From: Mesodorylaimus sp. YZB2_4
Lineage: Eukaryota > Nematoda > Enoplea > Dorylaimida > Dorylaimidae
Direction: 5' to 3'
Length of the DNA stretch: 64,000 nucleotides
Assembly: GCA_030248295.1 (NCBI GenBank)
Contig: JASANH010000770.1
Coordinates: 868,001-932,000, forward strand
Below, piece after piece: positions 45,511 through 55,240 of this stretch. The notes beneath the pieces are model-generated. The model was not told the origin of the DNA. It saw only the letters and a program-made list of their open reading frames with translations, and did no database searches. The position numbers and the translations under genes are program-made. The number at the start of each line of letters is the position of its first letter. The stretch's first letter is position 1.

Positions 45511-46010
45511 GCCCAACTCCCTCGCTCCTGGTTGGCCTTTGGTAGACCAGATCCAGGTGATTACGCTTTCCCACGCTTTCTCACAATCAAAACTATGCGT
45601 CGCTTGAATAGCGATAAAATTTATACAGGATCGTGCTTTCTGACATTGCAGGTTCGTTATTGCCTGAAAACTGTATTCAACTCGGTTTCGTATATGTGCT
45701 AGAAATATTCTGATAAAGCCTTATTTCCGAATAACTTTACAAGTCTTTCATTTCGCTTTTCACCATCCATTTTTCTCCCACTTTCCCAACATTAACTTCA
45801 GATTCATCCGTGTGAATTTTATATTAAATGAACATCTTTCCGTTTTGTGAAATTCCGTTTACATTTAAATGAATACCGGTTGTTTTATATACAACAGATA
45901 CTATATTGGTGCGCTGAAAAACCTGTGCTCAGGACCAATTCTCCGAGTTTAGCGTTTGCAAAGTGAGACATTTTCGTAAATCATACCGTCTTTAACGGCA
46001 GAGAATAGTA

Positions 46011-46627
46011 ATGCATTATTATTTCCTCCTATTTCTTGTGGGACTGAATGCATTTTTTGCAGAATCTGGTGAGAAACTGCGGCCAAGAGCACCCCAGCTA
46101 TCCTTGAGCACTGCATTCCTTCATTTGTTTTTATAAATTATGAACTTATGGTGTTTTTGGCACTTTTTGTAGAATGGATGAAAGGCGATGCTTATTGCTC
46201 GGACTTCTGCAAGTGTAAAGGCTATGGATTTGGCAAACAGCATAAACTTAGTTGCAGATGTTATAAAACACAGGAGCAATGTAAGTAACCAATGGTAATT
46301 TCGTTCTGTTGATTTCTAGGGGCTCTGACTCTGAGCATGAAGAATACACGGAGGTTGATGAGTCACTGTTGGACTCCCCGTCAGTGGTTGAGTCATTAGT
46401 GACATGTTAGTGCGTTTGCCTTCGTTATTGGCAATATGCACTGTATTTTTTCCATGTATAAAAGCATATATTTTTAAATACTTTTAGACGATAGTGGAAA
46501 ACATGGAGAGGTTCATCTCGCCTTCAATTACCCGTTATGCAAGGAGTATTGCACTAAATGCAAGCAACAAAGTTTCGGAGAGAACAATTATTATAACTAT
46601 GATACAGCTGGCTGTAATTGTGTTTAA
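46011..46627 (+). CDS. secreted peptide with two CxxxC...CxC domains, 3 exons
   Basis: Exons 46011-46068, 46173-46280 and 46488-46627 fit in phase (one base carried over both introns; donors CTG|GTGAGA and AAT|GTAAGT, acceptors TTTGTAG and TTTTAG), giving 101 residues. Exon 1 is a signal peptide, MHYYFLLFLVGLNAFFAES. Exons 2 and 3 each carry one domain: C-x3-C-x-C-x12-C-x-C and C-x3-C-x2-C-x17-C-x-C. The CxxxC plus CxC spacing is that of cysteine-stabilised alpha-beta peptides such as defensins (known fold pattern), but with five cysteines per unit, so the fold is unproven. The domain also resembles the one in the gene at 41293 (CNDYC / CSDFC / CKEYC, then K and Y/F-G). Role could be defence, signalling or an external effector. 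Missed by simple ORF length cut-offs because exons are short. Confidence 0.82.
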
Positions 46628-46629
46628 AG

Positions 46630-47400
46630 TAACAGTATAGCCTGTGGCAGGGGATGACGCAGTAAATCAACGTCATACAACTTGGTGTGAATGTTTTGCA
46701 TGCTAATCTGCACATTAGTGCGTCCCTCTGATTTTAGCTGGGTACGTACGAGTCATCATGGAGCAAGTGCAGAAGGTCATGTCTAGTAATGAATTAGTCA
46801 GGTTCAAAAAAATGTGCGAAAATTTTTTAAAGATCAAGTTCGCATCCACTCCCGCCATTGCTTACCCTCTGACTTCGGGATGAGCGTAAGTGAAAGCTCT
46901 AGGCCACTTCTGTAATCCAATATGCGCATACAGTAACTAGAACCATACCAGTATCAAAAAAATCACCCTATATAAGCATGCATTTCTGGGTACGGCATGC
47001 AGGTGGGGCCCGTTGCAGCCCCGATGCAATTACAAGCGTAATCGTAAGTGTACAAGCGTAATTGTAGGTGTACTAATGAGAGATCGAACTAAGAATCCCA
47101 AATCCGCTCTTGCTGCTTATCAGGGAACATCGCCCGTCAAGTCGAACTTCACAAAACCGAAATTGTAGTTTGTTTGCAGGTGCAAAATAAAGCCCTGTGG
47201 AAAATATTAGAGGCGTCTGCAGCAGCAGTGGTCAGGGCCTGAAGTCCGCCAGATATTTGAACTTTTAAGTGGTGAAGAACCCAAGTGTTGAGAAAAACAC
47301 GCATGGTTTATTCCAAACTGGATTTTTTGGTTTCAGGCTCTGAGTTAAAGCTTCAAACACTCGAATTTGGTGCTTTTTCCTGAAAAAACCAAAAACTCTA
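46630..47400. other. intergenic, no gene seen
   Basis: No open frame of note; the short run ACAAGCGTAAT is repeated at about 47031-47065. Confidence 0.45.
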
Positions 47401-47404
47401 GAGG

Positions 47405-47623
47405 GTGGTACGGTGGAGGTACAGTCAAAAAATTCTCTCGACCCTGGGGCCACGCGCACAAAAAAGACTCAATGATGTCTTCGTTGAAAAATCTGATATC
47501 TTTGCAAAGAAAGCTCTAGAAAAACGAAATCTCGAAGCCCAAGATGTGAAAAGACAATTTGTTTTCTTAATTAACGTCGAAGCAGGCCGCCATCAGGCGG
47601 TGCCATTTCATTTCTATAATTAG
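47405..47623 (+). mobile_element. possible LTR-retrotransposon (gypsy-like) fragment
   Basis: The frame contains RLNDVFVEKSDIFAKKALEK and ends INVEAGRHQAVPFHFYN. This resembles the stretch just before the RT core of gypsy-type polyproteins ('--F-DIF-K---L-----H-I--G---PV-----'). Only 72 codons are open and no motif of the RT core follows. Tentative. Confidence 0.3.
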
Positions 47624-47639
47624 GCTAAAATAAGAATAG

Positions 47640-48855
47640 ACGGCGCGGTACCATCCACCACAGTAGAATTGCGTCAATGCAGCCCACCACATGTAAAAGA
47701 GGTGATTAGTTCTTTCCTACTCTCTCCTATTTCGTTTACACCCTGTAGCTTGCGTCAGTAATAGTTTGGGGACTAGGTTATGATTTGACCAAAGTCCAAT
47801 TACTAAAAACAGGTGCCAGCAGTTTCGAGTCACAAGTGAAGGTCACTCTTAATCCCTTTTTCCCGTGTGAGTAGTCTTTGTGTTGACTGAGCTGCAGGGG
47901 CTTCAGACAGAAACAGATTAATACGAAGGGCTTTGGGCTGCCAAAACGAATGCAATTTCGCATCAATGCCTCTTGAGATTGGTGCAGACACAAGGTACTC
48001 GCTCGATCAGGAAAACAGTGAATGTACTGTAAGCCTGTCTTACAATATGATCTTGACACAATCTGATTAAATCAGTTAGAATTTGCTATAAGAATTATCT
48101 TGATATCAAAAAGTGCACATTAACACCAGTACCTAACAACGTGTGATCACACTTGCGTTATGTGCATATGGTAGATACAGTATGTGGGATTTTTTTCTTA
48201 CTTCGTGAGCAAAATACGGGTATGCTCAACTCCTTCTGTAGTCGTAGCCCCTTCCAATCAAATAGTATGAAAATCCCCCCTCAAGTTATAAAATATATTA
48301 CCAATTTCGCTCACCGGTTATCCGGGGGGAACTTCACTCTACATAATTCAACTTAGTCTTATTAGAGAAGGTTTAGAGAAGGTCAGAATTTGGTGAAAGG
48401 ACAGTATTTTAACGAGTTTCACGCTCGATTTGTGTACAGGAGACATAGTTTTGACGATGACTAGTAGCATGCGCACATTTTAAAAGGATTGCGTGATTGA
48501 TCAAACGCACCGCACGAACATTTAGTACAGTGCAGTTCGATGCAATGCGTCAACTATGCATACAATGAGACGCTTCAGCCCCTTTCTCCAAAAACGTCGC
48601 ATCGCACGCTTGCAAGTATTTGAAGCAGCCCGCTCGGACTCGCCATCCAGACTTCGGAAGACAACGGCGACTCGTGACGCTAGGCACACAACAGTGGGAA
48701 GGGCAAGCTAGTCCCACGGAATAACATTTAGGTAATGCACGTAAATCTCATCTTCTCGGCGATTGTTGGGCCTGAATTAACCCAGAAATTGCTCAACACT
48801 TTTGTCCCGACAAAATGACAACTTGCCTTTAACGAGTGATTAATTGGTCGCCCTT
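47640..48855. other. intergenic, no gene seen
   Basis: No supportable gene. The right end begins the homology shared with 43040. Confidence 0.45.
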
Positions 48856-48940
48856 GCATTCGACGATTCTTGGACATTGTTCATTTTTAGTTTGGTTTCA
48901 GCTGTTGCTTGGCCTCCGCTCGTCTCTGTGCTCCGAGAAC

Positions 48941-49126
48941 ATGGGATTTTTCTGTCGCCCGCTAGCCGTTGTGCTGATTTGCGTAATACTGATCCACGAT
49001 CAGACTTCAGCTCGTAGCTTGGAAGCGAGAAGATTTACAATTTGTCCCTCGCCAGTGCTTTCTACGAAATGCACAGAAGTGACACTCATGCCGGATGGTC
49101 AAAAGGCTCAGCAGACAAACAAGTGA
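48941..49126 (+). CDS. small secreted peptide, intact copy
   Basis: 61 residues from MGFFCRPLAVVLICVILIHD, a signal peptide. The short mature part has two cysteines (35 and 44) and the segment KCTEVTLMPDGQK. The upstream Met at 48836 is rejected because the other copy starts at the equivalent of 48941. The stop TGA lies inside AA|GTGAGT, a perfect splice donor kept in both copies. The protein may therefore continue into a 3' exon that I could not find. No family recognised. Its place next to other cysteine-containing secreted genes suggests a common extracellular role (inference). Confidence 0.6.
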   Translation: MGFFCRPLAVVLICVILIHDQTSARSLEARRFTICPSPVLSTKCTEVTLMPDGQKAQQTNK

Positions 49127-49375
49127 GTGACCATAAATGTCTCTTCACCAGCAAGTCCGTCTTTGCGCGTGCATACACTTTTTGCTCCTGGTTTGCAAAG
49201 CAGTTGTTGTCCCAGTGTTGTTGCATAAATCTTGCTCACAGCTTGACAAAGTGAAAGCAAGTAGAACGAGGAAGGAAGCAACAAGGAGGCCAAACTGTTG
49301 GTGCTTTGAAAATTAATTAGCATTTGCAATTAAGAGTGCAATACAGGTGACATACAGGTGAGCAATACAGGTGAG

Positions 49376-49427
49376 CATGACATGCAATACAGGCGCATTG
49401 ACATATGCACCTGTATTGCATGTCATG
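49376..49427. repeat. near-perfect 23-bp inverted repeat (hairpin)
   Basis: The arms 49376-49398 and 49405-49427 pair at 22 of 23 positions (the other is a G-U pair in RNA). The loop is 6 nt. The word GCAATACAGGTG also occurs in direct copies just upstream (49338-49372). Confidence 0.9.
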
Positions 49428-49819
49428 TTGGTGAAATGCTAGACAGCCAAAGTATGTATTCCTAAAACTTGTATCCCTCTCTCACCTGCACAGTAAAATC
49501 TTTTGAACGCATATAAGCTCCTGCAACTCCTGTTTCGTTTGCCGTCCAATCAAAAGAGTATAATTAGTCGCCTGCTAGGTGTGGGGTCGACTGCTAAAAG
49601 CTTGAATCCAGTGATATCTATATCTATGTATCTGCTTCGATCGATATGCTCACTGTTGATCCATGCACTGCATCCTTGCTTTCAGGAGTCAGTACAAAGC
49701 ATTTTTAATCAGAAGAGTCCTCGTTGGATGAACGATTCACTTTCGCATCAGCGTAACTTTTTTCGTGATGATGACTCGTAAAGGAGTCTTTTTTGCATGT
49801 GGTCTAAATAAAGTGCACG

Positions 49820-51300
49820 GCCAAAGGTTTGTGAGCTGTCTACATATTATTACTCAGTCATGCTTCACTGACACCCAAAGCATGTCATGTCATACTTTAT
49901 CCGTAGCCAAGCACCATAAGGCGCACTCGTGGGCTAAGGAACACATAAGCATCATACGAGCTCTGATTAGACAAAACAATTCCTCATAGAACAATTCAAA
50001 AAGGCATGGAAAAAACAGCGGACTATCATATGTTGAATAAGCTAAATCTTCTGATCACGAATTCCAGATTCAAAAAAACTAAACCTTCAAATGATTGCGA
50101 AAACGACGCTGTTCGACTTTGGCGTAAAAATGTGCTGTACATCGGGACTAGCATCGCGAAATATCCTTCACATTACTGTCGTTTGTCGGAGAAAACTTTA
50201 TCAACTTCCTTGTTTTTACAAATTCTCAGCTCCCCTCTTCGAACAATCTCGTAGGCAGTCAATGTTTCGACTTCCCACTGGCTAATCATTCGTGGGCTGA
50301 ACTTTTGATGACAGTGCGTCCTAATTGAGCACATTTTTAGACTCATTATAATCACCAAAGAAAATTGATTGCAGCCTTGACTCTGAGCTTTGTACAGTTA
50401 AAGCAGGTTTATACAAATAGCCAGCAAGGAAGATTAAAGATAAAATAATTATGTATTTCGTCCAGGAGACGACACAAAGACTTGAGCCTTGACTTTAAAT
50501 GCGTTCCAACCTGGGCTACAGGAACTTGTCCAGCGTTAATAGCCACCACGGGCGCTCAATTTAACTTTAAGCAAAAAGTACTGCAAAAGCAACAAATAAT
50601 AACACATATAGTAAGTGGGAAGACTAACCTGACATGTGCAATTCCGATCAGGGCAGCAACACCTTTTGACGATCGATCCATTTAACACAAATCAGGAATA
50701 TGGCGAAACATTCGGATCAGACGACGAACATCGGATAAACAAATTTTAACAGCGACTCCAAAAAAGAACTAAGATGTGCCATCGCCAGATTGGATCGATC
50801 GATCTGGTCAGATCCAGAGATTTCAATTTGAATTTTTGTATCGATGCATCCACTCGGGAAAACTACTTCGCTTGCCGGCTCAACACATACGTAAAATGTC
50901 GGCTATCTGCATAGCCCTTTTTTTGCAAAAAATGCTCCAATACCTAACCGCCCTGACACAGGTCGAACAAACTCTCACACATACAATAAAAGCAACAGAA
51001 GCCAATTGTGCGTCCTATCCTATCTGCTATGTTTCCAATAGTGGGATTTATTAATGCAACCAACGAGCTGGACTGTGACACTACGCACTCGTGGAGACAC
51101 ATCAAGGATCCACATGTGAGAAGCCATATCGTACGCATGCATACCTTTGCTCTGCAAAAACAAAGCACAAAAATACGTTTTGTCAAAGGCATTGGAAAAT
51201 TTCAGAGCCTTCCTCGTTTCCCGTCCTATCGGACAAAAAGAACCCTCTTTTTTGATTATAAACACTTCATCGAGGAAAAGGAGCACAATCACAAGCCGAA
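49820..51300. other. intergenic, no firm gene
   Basis: Several frames of 60-120 codons overlap in both strands (for example 50006-50254 and 51008-51379 plus). None shows a domain, signal or splice pattern. The right end holds the 3' flank of the minus-strand nitrite reductase. Confidence 0.45.
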
Positions 51301-51306
51301 CACATT

Positions 51307-51338
51307 TTTATTGAAACGACGAGAAACACATTTTTATT
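51307..51338 (-). terminator. two poly(A) signals for the nitrite reductase gene
   Basis: Minus-strand AATAAA occurs at 51338-51333 and 51312-51307, about 150 nt past the stop of the gene ending at 51484. This suggests a normal eukaryotic 3' end for the transferred-looking gene. Confidence 0.55.
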
Positions 51339-51483
51339 GTTTGAGCACGCGATGGGATGACCACACGAACAGTCTATAGCTGTATAGCTTCAGAAAACAT
51401 ATGTATCGTCATTTTTGCCACCGATTTCTCGGGTTCTGATCGAATATAAATCGGCCGCTGACCAAAACCTTTGCATCTACGAG

Positions 51484-52689
51484 CTAAAATGCGAGCCAGA
51501 AAATAAGAACAGTACAAAGAACAGACTTTGATGAAGCAGCTAGAGCAGAGTCCCCCGACCTCGGTGTGTTAGTGAAATAGCTGGTGATGAGGCTGGCATT
51601 CCCTTCCTCCACCCCACCATCACTTTTTTGCTTGGCTACTTCTCCCTTCATAATCATGTTCACATACTGTTTATCCGATTCTGTTCCGCAGGTGACATTC
51701 TGGCCCACTTTTGTTGGGCAGAACACGTCCAATCGTTCTTCCCCGTCCACCTTCAACAGTCCCGCGGCTCCCTTGAGAATCCTGAACAGGCTGTGGTCGA
51801 CGAGGGTGTACGTTCCAGGGACTAGGGCTCTGAACTCGACCACTGTCGACCCAGCGGATGGTACCAACGTAGTTTGGACAGCCCTGGCGGGTGGGCTGAT
51901 CAGGTCGCCTTCTCGATAGACTTGGTCGAATATGATGCCGATAATGTGAAATGACGCCGCCAAGTTGGGGCCGGCATTGCCGAAGAAGATGCGGACACGT
52001 TCGTTGGTCTTGGCCGTCAGGGGGGAAGTGACCAGTGAGTCGGCCCTGCCATTGAAGACGATGTGCGATGGTCGTTCGTCCAGGCCGTCCTCGTAAGCGG
52101 GTTTCAGCAGAGTGCTGTCGTCGCCTTTGGTGTAGAACTCGCTGCGTAGAACGTAATATTCTCGGTCAACCGTTGGCAGCCCTTCTGCAGGCTCGACCAG
52201 GATCAGGCCGTACAGCCCGTTGGCCAAGTGGTGAGGGGCGGGAGACACAGCGCAGTGGTAGATGAACAGGCCAGGGGAGAGCAGCTGGAACGAGGCAACC
52301 ACAGTTTCGCCAGGTTCCGCTTTCAGAACTCCGGCACCTCCTCCAGGGCCACTGACAGCGTGGAAATCGATGGTGTGGGCCACACGAGCATCATCGGCGT
52401 TGGTCAAGATGACTTCCAGACGATCCCCTGCTCTGGTCCGGATGATGGGACCGGGCACGTGATTGTCGTAGGTCCAAAATTCTAAGTCGTGGCTTGCATT
52501 GAGTTTAGCTTTGACAATGGTCGAGTTGATGCGCAGGCGAAGATGGGCCGGGTATGTGCGACTGATCGGTGGGGGCACGTTGGGAGCGTATGCTTTCGGT
52601 GCGTCGAAAATGGGTACTTCGCCGCATGGTGCCATCGATATGGCGAGATGCAAGGTGAAGATAAAAATGAAACAGGAGAGGAGCAGCAT
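51484..52689 (-). CDS. nirK-like: copper-containing nitrite reductase (NirK/AniA type), secreted, intronless
   Basis: 401 residues in one exon. NirK reduces nitrite to nitric oxide; members are trimers with two cupredoxin domains. A signal peptide covers about 1-18. FDAPKAYAPNVPPPI and VPGPIIRTRAGD open domain 1. Copper residues align: type 1 His105, Cys146, His154; type 2 His110, His145, His299; catalytic Asp108 and His248. The axial type 1 ligand, Met in known NirK, is Leu159 (HLANGL). Domain 2 has FFGNAGPNLAASFHIIG and LVDHSLFRILKGA. Four N-glycosylation sites and a hydrophobic tail (388-401) after small residues suggest a GPI-anchored surface protein. The gene is visibly richer in G and C than its flanks and lies between animal genes. 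Horizontal transfer followed by eukaryotic tailoring is likely. With Leu159 the enzyme may have a high-potential, laccase-like type 1 site, so an oxidase role is possible. Confidence 0.93.
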   Translation of the reverse strand: MLLLSCFIFIFTLHLAISMAPCGEVPIFDAPKAYAPNVPPPISRTYPAHLRLRINSTIVKAKLNASHDLEFWTYDNHVPGPIIRTRAGDRLEVILTNADDARVAHTIDFHAVSGPGGGAGVLKAEPGETVVASFQLLSPGLFIYHCAVSPAPHHLANGLYGLILVEPAEGLPTVDREYYVLRSEFYTKGDDSTLLKPAYEDGLDERPSHIVFNGRADSLVTSPLTAKTNERVRIFFGNAGPNLAASFHIIGIIFDQVYREGDLISPPARAVQTTLVPSAGSTVVEFRALVPGTYTLVDHSLFRILKGAAGLLKVDGEERLDVFCPTKVGQNVTCGTESDKQYVNMIMKGEVAKQKSDGGVEEGNASLITSYFTNTPRSGDSALAASSKSVLCTVLIFWLAF

Positions 52690-52699
52690 GGTGATCTAA

Positions 52700-55235
52700 A
52701 AATATGTCAAACGTGCGAAAACTTTATGCTTGCGCTATCCATGAACACTTGTGACTGACCGTACTATCTAATCGTCCAGACCGTCCTTCATATTATTTTT
52801 GTGCCCATTATTACATTATTATGTGCTTTCTCTAAGCAGGCTGGCGAAGGACAGTCGGTGTCTGCTCAATCTACGAGGACATACCTCATTATAATCTCTT
52901 CAAACGCACCTAACGAGGCGTGTCATGACAATTCACCTATGGGCTCTGCGACACATTCGCATTCGCTGGTTTCCAGGAGTTTATTTCCTTATTGCAATCG
53001 ATTATAGGCAAAGCAATCGAGTTAACTGAAGGAGACGGGGAAATTGTGAGAAACATATTGAGCAGATTTAACAAAATGAAATTGTACTCTTGGAAACATC
53101 CTGAACATTTTATACACGTACAGTCAATGCAGATATGTATTAGATGCCGTTGCCACGAAACATACCTATGATGTATGCTTTGGCAAAGTTCAGAGCTTAT
53201 GATTTTATACAGCGGACATTATTGCTGGGCACATTATACCGTGGATGGCTTCTATGACACACCCGCTACATAAAAACGGTATGTACTAATCATCCCTTTG
53301 CTGTGGGAAGGCCGCGAGGTTGGGGAAAACATTCAACAGTATAGAAGAGGGAAAGAACACAAAAATCGCTGTGGTTTCGACTTTTATAAGCAAATGACAA
53401 AAACATCTTGAATTCGGAGCAGCATCAAGAAGTATGGCAGAGTGAGTTGCCCTGCCCGTACAGCTTCACCAACCGCTCTGAGCGCAGCAGAACAGATACG
53501 AAATCGAGACTCGCATGAAAACAAGATAGAGACGCAGCTTGTCGTTGGATAAAGAAGAATAGAAAACGGAAAATAATGTGCAGGTCGAAGCCGTAACAGA
53601 AAGAGGCCAATGAGTGAAAGTGGATAAATAGAGGGGAGCCTGAGAAAAGTAGGAGAGATACCACATGTGAGCAGCAGCGCAGCGTAAAGAAAAGAAATCG
53701 AAAGGAAAAGCTGGGAAAAAGTGGCTTGTGCAAAAATTTGGTCTGACCTTTCCCATAGTTGCTTGCGCGGTCGTTTACTTGCAATAATAATAGGGCTGCC
53801 TATTATTATAAGCATGTGGAAATTATCAATAACTTAGAATGTTTCCGAGTATTTCCCGCCCTCAGTTGTCATAGTTCCCAAACGAGTTTGACCGAGGACA
53901 GCGGTAATGAACACACTCGTATTTCTGAGAAGTCTGTTATCAGACAGTAAAAAGGTTAGCCCAGCCACCGTACTCTGAGCAAATGCAAGGCGAGACTAGG
54001 GTTGGCTGGGCTCCCTCGGCGACGCTTGAGCGGGTTATAGCACCGATGTCGGGTGGGACCATTTTAATCTTATTTTCCGTCATTCCCCCCTTCAACCCAC
54101 AATTTTTTATTTGACCAATGCCCGGGTCTCAAACCCTTCATATCATCACCGGCCTAAACGATCACGTGACCACGTAAAAGCGTGTTCCTTTTTTCCCGGC
54201 CTTTCTTGGGCAAGTGGATCTGAGAAAGGCATAATGGACTCACTATAACTGTCACTTCGTAGTGGCTATGGTGGTGGTAAAGTGAGCGACCCCCAGACTC
54301 GCATGTCACCCCTCCCTTGTCCACAGTACAGTTCACAGTACAGTGGTGTGGACAAAATTGCCCTGCCCGTACACGGTATGCCCTAATCATCCCTCAAAGT
54401 GTTCACAAAGTTTAATTTTCTTTTCTGGACTCATGGCAGCTAGTGCATCGTGAAAAAAAGCGCTGTTCACGCATATACAACCTCAGAATTTCACGGCCAG
54501 ACGGGATGGGGGTTTGTTGGATCGGATTGGATCAGATAATGCGACATATGTAATTGTAATTTTCCTTGACCATTCACAAACGCACCGCAATTTTTCAAAA
54601 AACCGCTCCCTATCATAAATCCCCACGCCCCCCCCCCCCCCAAGCTTACAGGCCCACAGTAAAATACAAAGTGTACACAAAACTGTTCATTTTTCTCTGA
54701 GCGTGAGCCACGTAGTGTTTTCAGCAAAATTAAATTTAAAATTGATGCACTCTTCGTGGCAGCGGGCTATATAATTGTATGATATTCCGTCATTTCCGGG
54801 TCTCTGGCTATGTTAAATTTAGCCTCAATATCGAGGTCAAACGGGGGTGAGCCAAGACCGCTGGAGCACTTCCTCTAATCAGACATTTCACTGTGCAGCT
54901 GCCAACGCCTCAGGTTATTCTGTTGGGGGCGAGGGCGAGGGCGTCAATTTCCAGCCCTAAGTAAATTAAATCTATTAAATACATGAGCATGTGACTCCGT
55001 GGGGTCAGTCAATACATGCTCCTCGAGTGAGGCAATATCGGTTATCAATCTTCGCTGGATTCTTCTGGACATTCGAAAGTCTATTACGCATCGCTTCGAT
55101 GACAGAGCCGGTTGCTACCAGCAATAGACGCACGGGTCCAGCAGTCTGCGACTAAAATTTTCTCCCGCTATCAGCAGTTGCGCACTTTACAATGGACGCA
55201 CTTCTTTACATCAACGTTTTATGAAGATAAGCTAT
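52700..55235. other. intergenic between nitrite reductase and receptor
   Basis: 2.5 kb without a supported gene. Three overlapping minus frames at 53384-53815 are open because of pyrimidine-rich composition, not coding. A run of about 14 C lies near 54627. It presumably holds both promoters. Confidence 0.5.
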
Positions 55236-55240
55236 ATGCA

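Larger units (their letters stand above)
48860..49815 (+). repeat. peptide-gene duplication, copy 2
   Basis: This is the partner of 43040-44130. It keeps the coding exon intact, the ACCATAAATGTCTC downstream word and the 3' block ending in AATAAAG at about 49807, which may be the poly(A) signal. A palindrome (49376-49427) is inserted only in this copy. Confidence 0.7.

Noticed and set aside
51008..51379. 123-codon plus frame behind the nitrite reductase gene
   Set aside because: It contains the minus-strand poly(A) signals, has no domain and overlaps other frames.
53384..53815. Three overlapping minus frames, leucine- and phenylalanine-rich
   Set aside because: All three minus frames are open at once, a sign of pyrimidine-rich non-coding DNA and not of a membrane protein.
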